This document shows, in pieces, positions 47,101 to 59,100 of a stretch of 64,000 nt of DNA. Where the stretch lies: assembly GCF_932526225.1 (NCBI RefSeq), contig NC_064035.1, forward strand, positions 16,106,469 through 16,170,468. The letters run 5' to 3'. The stretch is from Nematostella vectensis. Taxonomy: Eukaryota > Cnidaria > Anthozoa > Actiniaria > Edwardsiidae. Below the pieces are notes generated by a model. The model saw only the letters and a program-made list of their open reading frames with translations, searched no databases and was not told the DNA's origin. Position numbers and translations under genes: made by a program. Each line of letters starts with the position of its first letter. Positions within the stretch are counted from its first letter, which is position 1.

Positions 47101-50100
47101 GCAGTGTTGGTAAGGTAAAGGAAGCAGTCGGCATAATCAGGGAGCAGTGTTGGTAAGGTAAAGGAAGCAGTCGGCATAATCAGGGAGCAGTGTTGGTAAG
47201 GTAAAGGAAGCAGTCGGCATAATCAGGGAGCAGTGTTGGTAAGGTAAAGGAAGCAGTCGGCATTATCAGGGAACAGTGTTGGTAAGGTAAAGGAAGCAGT
47301 CGGCATAGTCAGGGAGCAGTGTTGGTAAGGTAAAGGAAGCAGTCGGCATAGTCAGGGAGCAGTGTTGGTAAGGTAAAGGAAGCAGTCAGCATAATCAGAG
47401 AGCAGTGTTGGTAAGGTAAAGGAAGTAGTCGGCATAATCAGTGAGCAGTGTTGGTAAGGTAAAGGAAGCAGTCGGCATAATCAGGGAGCAGTGTTGGTAA
47501 GGTAAAGGAAGTAGTCGGCATAATCAGTGAGCAGTGTTGGTAAGGTAAAGGAAGCAGTCGGCATAATCAGGGAGCAGTGTTGGTAAGGTAAAGGAAGCAG
47601 TCGGCATTATCAGGGAACAGTGTTGGTAAGGTAAAGGAAGCAGTCGGCATAATCAGGGAGCAGTGTTGGTAAGGTAAAGGAAGCAGTCGGCATAGTCAGG
47701 GAGCAGTGTTGGTAAGGTAAAGGAAGCAGTCAGCATAATCAGAGAGCAGTGTTGGTAAGGTAAAGGAAGTAGTCGGCATAATCAGTGAGCAGTGTTGGTA
47801 AGGTAAAGGAAGCAGTCGGCATAATCAGGGAACAGTGTTGGTAAGGTAAAGGAAGTAGTCGGCATAATCAGTGAGCAGTGTTGATAAGGTAAAGGAAGAA
47901 GTCGGCATAGTCAGGGAGCAGTGTTGGTAAGGTAAAGGAAGAAGTCGGCATAATCAGGCAGCAGTGTTGGTAAGGTAAAGGAAGCAGTCGGCATAATCAG
48001 GGAGCAGTGTTGGTAAGGTAAAGGAAGTAGTCAGCATAATCAGGGAACAGTGTTGGTAAGGAAAAGGAAGTAGTCAGCATAATCAGTCAGCAGTGTTGGT
48101 AAGGTAAAGGAAGCAGTCGGCATAATCAGGGAGCAGTGTTGGTAAGGTAAAGGAAGTAGTCGGCATAATTAGGCAGCAGTGTTGGTAAGGTAAAGGAAGC
48201 AGTCGGCATAATCAGGGAGCAGTGTTGGTAAGGTAAAGGAAGTAGTCGGCATAATCAGTGAGCAGTGTTGGTAAGGTAAAGGAAGCAGTCGGCATAATCA
48301 GGCAGCAGTGTTGGTAAGGTAAAGGAAGCAGTCGGCATAATTAGGCAGCAGTGTTGGTAAGGAAAAGGAAGCAGTCAGCATAATCAGGCAGCAGTGTTGG
48401 TAAGGTAAAGGAAGCAGTCGGCATAATCAGGCAGCAGTGTTGGTAAGGTAAAGGAAGCAGTCAGCATAATCAGGCAGCAGTGTTGGTAAGGTAAAGGAAG
48501 CAGTCGGCATAATCAGGCAGCAGTGTTGGTAAGGTAAAGGAAGCAGTCGGCATAATCAGGGAGCAGTGTTGGTAAGGTAAAGGAAGTAGTCAGCATAATC
48601 AGGCAGCAGTGTTGGTAAGGTAAAGGAAGCAGTCAGCATAATCAGGCAGCAGTGTTGGTAAGGTAAAGGAAGCAGTCGGCATAATCAGGGAGCAGTGTTG
48701 GTAAGGTAAAGGAAGAAGTCCGCACAATCAGGGAACAGTGTTGGTAGGGTAAAGGAAGAAGTCGGCATATCAGGGAGCAGTGTTGGTAAGGTAAAGGAAG
48801 CAGTCGGCATATCAGGGAGCAGTGTTGGTAAGGTAAAGGAAGCAGTCGGCATTATCAGGCAGCAGTGTTGGTAAGGAAAAGGAAGTAGTCAGCATAATCA
48901 GGGAGCAGTGTTGGTAAGGTAAAGGAAGCAGTCGGCATATCAGGGAGCAGTGTTGGTAAGGTAATGGAAGCAGTCGGCATTATCAGGCAGCAGTGTTGGT
49001 AAGGAAAAGGAAGTAGTCAGCATAATCAGGGAACAGTGTTGGTAAGGTAAAGGAAGTAGTCGGCATAGTCAGGGAGCAGTGTTGGTAAGGTAAGGGAAGT
49101 AGTCGGCATAATCAGTGAGCAGTATTGGTAAGGTAAAGGAAGCAGTCGGCATTATCAGGGAGCAGTGTTGGTAAGGTAAAGGAAGCAGTCGGCATATCAG
49201 GGAGCAGTGTTGGTAAGGTAAAGGAAGCAGTCGGCATATCAGGGAGCAGTGTTGGTAAGGTAAAGGAAGCAGTCGGCATATCAGGGAGCAGTGTTGGTAA
49301 GGTAAAGGAAGCAGTCGGCATATCAGGGAGCAGTGTTGGTAAGGTAAAGGAAGCAGTCGGCATTATCAGGCAGCAGTGTTGGTAAGGAAAAGGAAGTAGT
49401 CAGCATAATCAGGGAGCAGTGTTGGTAAGGTAAAGGAAGCAGTCAAGGTCAGGAGCCTCACTTGCACATCTTGTACTAATCAATTTGTATGTGGACCTGC
49501 ACTTGCACTGTCCGGCTGCACAGACTGCTGTTACCTATCAGTCATACAAGCCTTCACTCCTGGTAAGATTCAACCTGCCACTACCAACAGCTACTTTTTC
49601 ATTCGTTTTATTGCACGTCCTTGCACATGATCCTTACAAAATGATCCTCCCAAGAGTCTCTTATAGCACGTTTATAAACATCTACAGTATGTGTACTTTA
49701 TGGTTTGTGCTTGAAATATGTATTTACTCGTTTCTCAACACAACACCAATATGAACAGCTTTTTTATGCTGTGAGGTCTGTGCTTTGTTAATTTAAGCCG
49801 GAAGGGTTGAAATAATATGTGTTTCACATCGTAGGAAATCTCTATCACAGTACAAAGCTACCTCTTATTTTATTACGGATTTTCTACTGTAGAACAAAGA
49901 GTCGCTCGGTGATTCTGAGAAGGACGAGATGCTGAAAAAACTAAAAAGCCTTGAGAAGAAGCAACGAGCAGAAATTCTCAGGTATAGCAGAGCTGTAGCT
50001 GGCTTCGAAATATTTGTGGGAGGGGGGGGGACGATACAGAAAAATTAAGAAAATATTGGGGTGCATAGCCACAACCCTATTGGTTATTCTGTACAGGTTT

Positions 50101-51637
50101 TGCATACATACGTGTTTTGTTGATGCGTGTTTTTTGGTGACCTTGTTAGCTTATCGTTTTAGGTTGCAGAGGGAACTGGATCGAGTGAACAAGACGTGGG
50201 AAATGAAGGTCACTATTCTGCAACAGACGTAAGTATCTGAGAATGGATCTCTTGGAAATTTCAATCTCTGTGTTCTTATCATTCAACATCATCATCATCA
50301 TGTGTTCTTAGCACATGCTTTGCTCGTTGATTGGTTATTACATCCAGTTATTACATTCTTTTTGGCATGTACACTGGGCATCGATTGATTTATCTCCACC
50401 CATTTTTTTTTGTACCTAGCATGCATGCCCTGCGAGACGAAAGCTTTCTACGGACCTCGCTTCAGAGACAAGCGGCACGGCTACAGCACGCAGCGGTCGT
50501 GTATGCGGTGAGTCGCGGAGCTTGTCTACACCAAATACAGGATATGTAAGCGTCAGGCTACATGAGGAAAGAGACTGGGTCTCAGGGCAATATGCCCAGA
50601 AGGCTCAGGCGTAGAAAATGATCTCTATTAATCTAGAATACGTCATCTGAAGGGGGAATTCCCGGGAAGTCTATAAATAACATCTTGTCTAAAATCGTCT
50701 AGACAATGCTTCACCAGTCATATAAAACAACAATTAGATATAGACGTTTGCAACCCAATTCAGGCTCCTGTAGGTCGGCGCATTTTAGCCCCATAAGATG
50801 TAGCCATCCTTCACTTTGATTTGCTGTTGAATTCTGACTGTGGTTTTAAGGTGTACTTGTTTGTTGCAGAGCAATGGACCGGCGGTGATCCCTTTGCAAA
50901 GCGGCCATCGTCCATCCAAGACACTCAGGACCCTGGTGGGGAATCATTCACATTGGCAAAACCCTAAACATACCATAAACACGATACAGTATATATGCGA
51001 ATTTTACGGTACTTACCTAATCGCAATCATCTTTTTTAGCCTGCGATCCGCCCTGGCCGCGTGGAAGGCTTTGGAAGAATCTTAGAGGGGAAAGGATTCT
51101 CGGCTGGTGAGGGCAGCGCGTTGTGACATTTTCTGCCGCCTGTTATTTGTAGCAGGGGATATGACTCACCTTTATACTTGTTTATTTCTCTTATCAGATA
51201 ATGCCCAAGATACCCCTTTCACGGAAGATCGTGCCACACCCATCCCAGTAGAAGGGGATGAAGACGAAGAGGAAGATAAGTGAGTTGTTGTCTCTGAAAA
51301 GTGATCCTTGCATTACACGTTATTTTATGCCTACAAAGATTATCACACAAATAGCCGTTAACTATCCCTCTGTTTCTTACATCTACATATGGCGCCTGCT
51401 AACGTTCCATAATCGAATTTCCACTCTATTTTGAATACGAGATTTTTTAATTCCCCTTTTTCTCGTAGATACAGTAAGTCCGAGACCAGCGAGAGTGTTA
51501 GCGTTAATCCACAGTACCAAGATGGCCAATCAGGAACTCCCGGGTCAGGTCAAATACACGAGCAATCACGAGCATCGGGATCGCGAGCTTCTAGTCACGT
51601 GGTCGTGCTGCCCCAGGTCCCCGCCGCGGAAGGGTAG
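38196..51637 (+). CDS. C10orf67: C10orf67-like coiled-coil protein
   Basis: Eighteen exons join in phase to 605 residues: 38196-38374, 38558-38678, 40115-40206, 40297-40348, 40990-41064, 42190-42511, 43002-43060, 43166-43231, 43304-43369, 43946-43990, 44379-44492, 49893-49981, 50163-50228, 50420-50507, 50870-50935, 51040-51106, 51198-51279, 51469-51637. Similarity to human C10orf67 follows the same order: VRVGFFSQDRASQT near residue 66, VNDRILDLEKVHEE and RRSYRQQLADAISEISSQHK around 135-173, then RELDRVNKTWEMKVTILQQT with MHALRDESFLRTSLQRQAARL around 430-470. The middle is a long Lys/Glu/Gln-rich coiled coil; the C-terminus is acidic then Ser/Gly/Gln-rich and disordered. Vertebrate function is poorly known; an axonemal or sperm role is only a guess. 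The intron between 44493 and 49892 holds a 4.7 kb minisatellite. ATTAAA at 51713 may be the polyadenylation signal. The donor at 50936 (GTGGGG) is weak. Confidence 0.85.
39222..39905. repeat. About 46-bp minisatellite in two blocks
   Basis: Units like ACACATTTAGGGCACACACA, TATTGTACGCACATAGAG and TGCATGTAT occur at 39222-39475 and 39576-39905. Each block ends in ACATTTTCTAGTAGATGTGT, so the array itself looks duplicated. It lies in the second intron of the C10orf67 homologue. Confidence 0.85.
41270..41530. repeat. About 34-bp repeat of CCTCAATCTCAGCAGCCCTT words
   Basis: Four clear and several decayed units in an intron. The short open frame through them is not an exon. Confidence 0.75.
44751..49444. 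repeat. 43-bp minisatellite, about 109 units, with 2-kb higher-order duplication
   Basis: The consensus unit is GGTAAAGGAAGCAGTCGGCA, TAATCAGGGAGCAGTGTTGG, TAA. Variant units mark a duplication: the block from about 44845 to 46860 recurs at about 46865-48920. Examples are TTGATAAGG at about 45862 and 47881 (2019 bp apart) and CCGCACAATCAGG at about 46659 and 48720 (2061 bp apart, one extra unit gained). The array lies wholly within one intron of the C10orf67 homologue. Confidence 0.95.
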
Positions 51638-53122
51638 CGTTCTTGAATTATAGAATATGTACATATTTTTGTAAATATTGATTAATTGGTTATTCTTGTA
51701 CAAGTTTGAAGAATTAAAGTGAGTTGCTTCAGCCAAGTGTTTTTGTATTTTATTTATTAATTTGTGTTTTTGCTCCTTTGCATGCTGTTAATTTATTGAT
51801 TCGTAGTATCAATTTCTAATTTATTGATTAATTTGTTATTCAATTAATTAATTTATGTTATTACTCATTCATTGATTATTTGTTTATTTAACTTTTTATT
51901 TATTCGTGTACTTTATCTGTCTGTTTATGAATTTGACAGCCTTGTCGGCCTAAACTTTGGTGTATTTGTTCTGCGTTTTTCTGTTTGTTGGTCTTATTTG
52001 TGTTCCCATTTTCTTTCGCATAGCTGTAATTTCGTTTATTGTAAGGTATACAAAATTTGATAAAGAGTATTTCACTGCTTCTACTTCTTCACGAAAATTA
52101 TTTGTTAAATAATTATCGATGAAAGAACGAGGCAGTGTCTTCACATAGCTGAAATTTCGTTTATTGTAAGGTATATAAATTTGAAAAAGAATATTTCACT
52201 GCTTCTACTTCTTCACGAAAATTATTTGTTAAATAATTATCGATGAAAGAACGAGGCAAAGTCCCGTTGTTCTGCGGGCTGGAGCTTCCACTCCCCACAT
52301 ACGATCTTTTGTGTACTAAACAAACAGGCAGAGCATATAGAAGCCTCCTACGCAGGCATCTCAAAGAGCTTCATAGGAAAAAAAAATTCCGACGCGCTTC
52401 TCTGTCGCTATTTGAGATGCCTGCAGAGGAGGTAAGCATATAGATGATAGTAAGAATTTAAAGAGATTACCTAAGGCCTTTCCTTATTGTTATTCGTGAG
52501 AAGCAAGAACAATAGTTTTTACTTGTCATATATTTACAAGGTTCCCCATGATAAATTCACCAGAAGAGAAGTTATTTTTATACATAATAATTAACTCTAA
52601 AACAAAAATCTAAAATGTGTTGTGCAACGCTTTGTTTTATGTGTAGCTTTAAGATTATTATTTTGTGTCTTGGATAATCAAATTCCTAGTATTAACAAAG
52701 AGATTTTTGACATTTCCGCATAACGTGCCGTTAGGTCGCCTAATTCCTACACGGAGCATCACTTAAAAGGCGAAGGTGACGCGGTGCAGGTGCACTAAAA
52801 CGACGCGCTTAATAATTTACGAAAGAATCGCAGTTGCTTTTTACTCCGTCCTAGGTCTAGTATAAAACAAAAACCAAACAATCTCCACAGGGTCCGTAAT
52901 AAACCAATCAGAATCCACGATGCCAATACATCAGCCAGCTCGAATTCACAGTCTTGGCCTTGAATCAGCCAATCAAAAGTAAGAACAGGAAATAGAGGGA
53001 CCGACTTTAAAGTCATAATATTTTGGGTGATAGTTGGCATCTTTCTGAATGAATTTGCAAATTCGTGTTTATCAACTTTTTCTACAAGCCACAAATTTCG
53101 ACGCCAAAAGTCATTGTGCAAT
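51638..53122. other. Intergenic region before the C1q-Ig-cadherin gene
   Basis: AT-rich. It contains a 121-bp-spaced direct duplication, about 52030-52135 and 52151-52256 (shared CACTGCTTCTACTTCTTCAC). A short frame at 52243-52443 (KTKQTGRAYRSLLRRHLKEL-type, basic) has no recognised relative and is not called as a gene. Confidence 0.5.
52030..52256. repeat. Direct duplication, about 106 bp twice
   Basis: Two near-identical copies, offset 121 bp, share TTCACGAAAATTATTTGTTA and GATGAAAGAACGAGGCA. Confidence 0.8.
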
Positions 53123-56100
53123 ATGACCATTTTATATTTCTTTCTTGTTTTCAGTATCCTTGTTTACATCGTCCAGGGTAAGTTCACTATTTTTAGTCAA
53201 CGCGTTTCTGTGATGTGTAGCAATGACATCTCCGAATACCATTTCACAAAATCTATATTGTCATTAATGCGAAAATACCTGTGTCATAAGGCTCAGTAAT
53301 GAGGGAGAAAAGAAAGATCTTATTAAGATTTTTCATGACTTTTCACCGCATTTTTAAATACCTTTATTATCCTCGACGATACGTCGATGTCGAAGCTTTC
53401 ATGAGTTTTATTATACTATCCAAACAAATTTTTTTATTACTTCTTATTACTTAATCGGGACAGTACATATAAATACTTTTTTGTTTTACTTTTAATAACT
53501 ATTTTAATGTTCATGGGTATATCTTACCTGCGTCAAATTCAACATATAAATTTAAAAGACATATAAAGACATTTGTTTTTCTTTTAACAACTATTTTAAT
53601 GTTCATGGATATATCTTACCTGCGTCAAATTCAACATATAAATTTAGTTTTAGATTTGTAAATAGGTATTATTATAAAGAGTGTTATTATTTTTTATGCA
53701 ATAATGACAATCAAGTCATATAGGAACTTTGACCTGAAATATTTTTATAGTTTATATATAGCTCGATTTTTTGACAGGTTTCCCAGAGATCGGGTTCAGT
53801 GCCGACCTCGGCCAGCCACTGCAGCAGAGCGCGCGAGGATGGGTAGAGGTGACTGGTTGGACGACTGCCGGACTCGCCAACACCGGACGCTTTCACTATG
53901 GTGCGTCACTACAAGAATCCCAGTCCAGGTTTCGCGTTCCCAAATCAGGAATTTACTACGTGTCTACCAGTCTTCTGCTTGGTAATGCAGACAATGGTGT
54001 TTTTCGGGCCGCGGTGATACTTAACGGAGAGCTTAACAATAGGAACGATGGTCTTTGCGGAGTACTGAAGCCAGGAACGGACCAAGAATCGAGCATTTTG
54101 TTTAGTGGGTTCGCGGAATTTCTTGCTGGGGATACGGTGTCTATTTACGCGCAGTCAGAATTGGATGAGGATTGGATCATTAAGGATGAGAGTGACTTCT
54201 CTTTGCATTATACGGGACAGGTTGCGTCATTCCCTGCTTTCTTTGCTGCTAAAACTGCGCCTTTGCGTCTAACGACGGGGACAAATTTTATCCGAAACTG
54301 GCAAACCAACGGTGCCCCTGGGCTTTTTCAAAGCTTACCCGGGTTTTCGTCTTCCACTGGAGAATTTATTCCAGTTTGTGATGGGGTTTATTTCGCCGCT
54401 GCCAATATCCGTGTTGATGCGGGACAGGGAACGTTTATTTTGTCTCTTTCTGTTAATGGTTTGGCACAAGGACCTGTGACAGAGATGAAAGTCGCCAGGC
54501 CAGAAAGTGTCTTCACCTTAAATCTCTTTGGAGCATTTCACATTCGTAGGGGCGACATTGTTGCCCTTCAGTTGCGCGTTAATACCGCTGACAGCGTAGT
54601 CGGTGTGGAGAGCAGCTTTTCTGTTGTCCGTGTCAACGATTTCAAAAGTGCTGCTCTAGCGGGTGTGTCTGTTGTGTCAACTTCTCAGCAGAAACTATCT
54701 GGAAGTGGAACCTTAGAACTTCTTGACTGGCCATTCCCTTCTAATAACCACATGCTATTTGCCAATGCCGCTGTTTTCAAGGGAGGCCGGTTCACGTGTA
54801 CAGAAGGTGGAGTGTACTTTATTTCTTCGAGTCTTCGCATCAGGGGCGGTATCGGTCAGTTCAAGTTATTGGTGCTTTCAAGTGCTGCAACTAAACTGAA
54901 TGGTAACGGTGGGCTCTATACGAGCTACTACAACGCAGATCCTAATGGTGTGTTTACCCTTGCAGTATCTGGACTTTTAGAGCTCAGTACGAGTGAATAC
55001 ATAACCATAAATGTTATCTCCACATTTGGCTCTGCATGGAATATCGAACAGAACAGTGGTCTGTCCATTGTCAAGTCCAAATTCTACTGGCCGGCTTTTC
55101 AAGCCTTTGGCAAAGACTCGATATTTTTTTCTTCAAATTCTTGGACAGAGATGGATTCTTGGAAGTACGATGGCGTTCCCGGCGCGTTCATATTTTCTGA
55201 TGATGCAAGTGGCTCGCGCTTCCCTATAAAGAACACAGGCGTTTACTATGTGTCGACGTCTATGGCGTTTATTAACTCCGGGCGAGCTGCTATTGCTGCC
55301 CTGATTGCAGTTGATGGGGTCGCAAACCAAGGGAATGGACTCTACGCTATACATGACCACCCATCCGAAAACTTCACTATTAACATTGCTGGTGCAGTCA
55401 ATCTCAAGAAAGGACAAAATGTTTCAGTATTTGTCAAATGTGCGAAGAGCAGCGCTTGGGGTCTTGATAAGAGAAGTGCATTTAGCGTTATATACATCGG
55501 CAAGTCTTTCGCCGTTCCCAGCTTCCACGCCGTGTTCGGCAAACGTGCCACCATCACCACTAACAGTCAGCTTGAGATCGATGGCTGGAGCGTTGATAGT
55601 GGTGGAGCTGCCTTGGCTTTCCAGAACGGTGCGGGCTGGACCCCTGAGCGCGGTAGCTTTTTTGCGTCTGTGGCGGGAATTTACCACGTGTCGTGCACTC
55701 TTATAGTGTCGAACATAGCAGACGAATACGGCTCATCTATCGAGATAACAATTGGTGTTACCACCCGCAAGTCCACTACTAACGGAATCCAGAACACTCG
55801 AAGTGTTTACGGTACAGGCGCACGCTTTGGAGCCAGCACGTTCACCCTTACAGCGTCCGGCCTAGTCCGGCTAGGCGTCGGCGACTATGTGGTGATTCGA
55901 GCGCATTCTTCCAAGGACACCAACTGGAATGTTCTTCCCGAGTCCGGCTTCTCCGTTTTCCTGGTAAGTCCATCCACCTCGTCTTACGATGTCGCGGGCT
56001 TTTTGTCCAGGAAAGCGAGTAACACAATTAAGAACGTGGCTGCCAACACGTGGGAAAAGGTAACTGGCTGGTCAACAAACTCGGATTTTACCAATGGACT

Positions 56101-59100
56101 GTTCCTGGAACATGCCTTTTGCTTCCTGTTTGAGAGTTTGCTAGGAGATGTTACTATCTATAAGTCAGGCGTTTACCTTTTTTCTGCCAATTTGATCGCT
56201 ACAAACACTCCGTTTTCATTTGAAGCAGCTTTACGCGTAACTTCGGTCGGTGGCTCGACGGATATTGTCAGCCTGTTTTCCGCAGAAAAGATTCCAGGGT
56301 CTAGGGATAGCTACACCCTGCAGTTCATGGGGGCTCTTTACCTTACCAAGGGTGACAAGGTGCACGTGGCCGTCCGATCAGGAACGTCAAACCAGTACAC
56401 CATCCACGAGGGCAGTGGATTCTCGATGACAAGAATCATATTTCCTGAGGAAAAACCTGGATTTTACGCAACTATCACAAACTTCACAGCTGCTAATGTA
56501 TCGGACTGGACTATAATACCGCAATGGACATCTACTGGGGCAAAAGGACTTTTTACCTCTAGTGACGGCTTCAATCCGAAAATCGGAAGGTTTACGGCGG
56601 TTTTAAGTGGAACCTATTTTGTTTTTGTCCAGTTGTCAGTTAATAGCGTCTGGCAGGAGAAACAACTTACGATGCGCTTGTCAATCAATGGAGAGAATTC
56701 TGACACTGATGGGTTGATGTCTAGTTACGCGTTTAGTAATGACAGTGAATACGCAACTTTAAGCGCTGCTGGTGCCGTACAGCTACGTGTGAACGATGTG
56801 GTAACCATAGCGATCAAATCATCGGTGCTCTCATCATTCAGGATAACGGAGGGTAGTGTGCTTAGTATCTCCTACCTGTGGGAGCGCGAAAAGACCACCG
56901 GACATACGGTTGACAGATACACCGAGAACTCTTTCCGTAGCGCGGGCTGGGGAGAGCTTATCAACTGGCGTACATCTGGGCTCGGAGGCCAATTCCAGGT
57001 TGGATCCATACATGATACGACAGATCGCTTTCTAGTGCCTACTAGCGGAATCTACCTACTAACCGCTAATATTGCGTTTCGCGACGTCACAGGAGACATT
57101 GGACTCGCAATTTTTGTTAATGATGGTCTGCATAGAGCGATCTCTGTATATAAGAACAGTAATGGAAAGTTCGACATGCTGAACTTTGTGATGCCCTTGT
57201 TCTTACATAATAACACATACACCTCAATATCTGTGTACTCAAGTGATACGGATTGGAGCATATCCAGCATATCGAGTAAATCCTCCCTCATGATGGAGTC
57301 CGCAGGGTTCGCCGCGCACCTTCGTACCAACAGAACGGTAGATAAGTACCAAGCAAATAGCTGGTACAGTCTCACCAACTGGACCATAACACAAACGCCT
57401 GGCTACTTCGCGACTATCACGGGTTTTTTTCCGACAAGTGGGGTATTCGTAGCTCATAAGACTGGTTTATATGTAGTGAGCTCTAATACTGTTGTGATCT
57501 CAAGAGATCCCGATGTAAGGTAGGTGTGATTTGCTGTTCCAAAGGAACAATACTTGGTTCACGTCAGATATGACTACTTTTCCTGGCCCTTAAGACGTGA
57601 CAACAGGTCAGGTATGACAACTTTTCCTGGCCCTAAATTCATGACAATATGTCAGATATGACTACTTTTTCTGGCCCAAAAGACACGACAACACGTCAGA
57701 TATTACTACGTTTCCTGGCCCTAAATACACGACAAACTTGAACCGAGTGATCTTGAACCGTTTGGTTTAACCGCACATTTTATATAAGATTTAGTCTATA
57801 ATGATTAAATCGGAAAAAAAATTCTTCCATGTAGCGGACCTCCATTAACCGGACAAATTCCATATAAAATACATCCATTAAACGGATAACCTCCATATAA
57901 CGAACCTCCATTTTCCGGACACCCTTTAAATAACGGCACTTTCAAAATTCTCCAGGTCAAACTGGAGAAATAAAATTCACTCGTTTGACCTATTTATAAT
58001 GCATCTTGTAATTGTTCCTCCATAGCATGTTCGAGCTCCTGGTGGCCATTAGTGGCGTTTTCTCATCCCAGTCTGGTTTGTACAGCCGACAGACCCTGCA
58101 GGGGCGTGCTATGGACACCATCAACGCCTTCTCACTGATTCAGTTACAGCGGTGGGACACGCTGACCGTGGTACTGCGGGCGTCTTCTGCCGCCGGCTTT
58201 TCCGTGCTCGATTCAACCACATTCTCCGTTATGATCAGCGGTATGTACTTTAGCAATGAGTAGATGCTTAAGAAGAATCAGCTTTCGGCGTTCCAGAGCC
58301 GCTAAAGTATACAACAGCATCTTTTCAACTGTTTCTTTTTCAACCCCCGTCTCCCAACATAAATCAACGGCTATCTCTGATTTCTTGTGGCGTAAAACAA
58401 TTGGTATGCACGATGTGGCCGCGTCCCACTGAGCATGTCGTTTATTGCCTTAGGCTTTTACAAAACCTAGTCACGCCTTAATCTCGAATCGTCAATAATA
58501 CGACGCAAAACGATGTAAAGCTCGTTCTCCTCCTCGCTGGCTAGTACGAAAAACAAAAACGCTACCAAAATTGTCAATATCACGTGACCAAAAAAAGACC
58601 GCGAAAAGGCTCAAATGCGAGGGACTTGGCTGGCTACAGCCAACCACGGTGTGTTTAATGTTCATTTGATATATTGCGCAATGCGTTAAACTACATCTCA
58701 TAATTGTTTTTACCATTGTGATTTGTGTTATATACGCAGAGGAAGTGGAAAGTCCCGCTCTGTGCGAAAGCAGTGGACCGACCCTGACCCGAGAGATTTC
58801 TCCGAAGTACCTCCGAACGAGAGTGGGCACCTCAGTCACATGGACATGTGAAGCGATAGGTGGGGTCACACCTGTCTACCAATGGCTCAAGAATTATCAG
58901 GTATCAGTTAAATTACGTGGGATTACGTAGTTTGAAATCCTCAACCACGCCAGAAATAATAATCAACTTACCTTCACTATCAATAAGTACATTATTGTGT
59001 CATTTCAACAAAACTAGAGTCAATCTCCAGTAGCATTACCTACGACATTTATCATTTCCTCGACCGACTTTCGTTAAGAAGGTACGACTATCATTAAGAA

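Noticed and set aside
44751-49444. CRISPR-like array
   Set aside because: Units are contiguous with no unique spacers, the genome is animal, and the array is in an intron.
52243-52443. Small basic open frame (66 codons)
   Set aside because: Partly within a direct duplication, no relative recognised, no clear splice partners.
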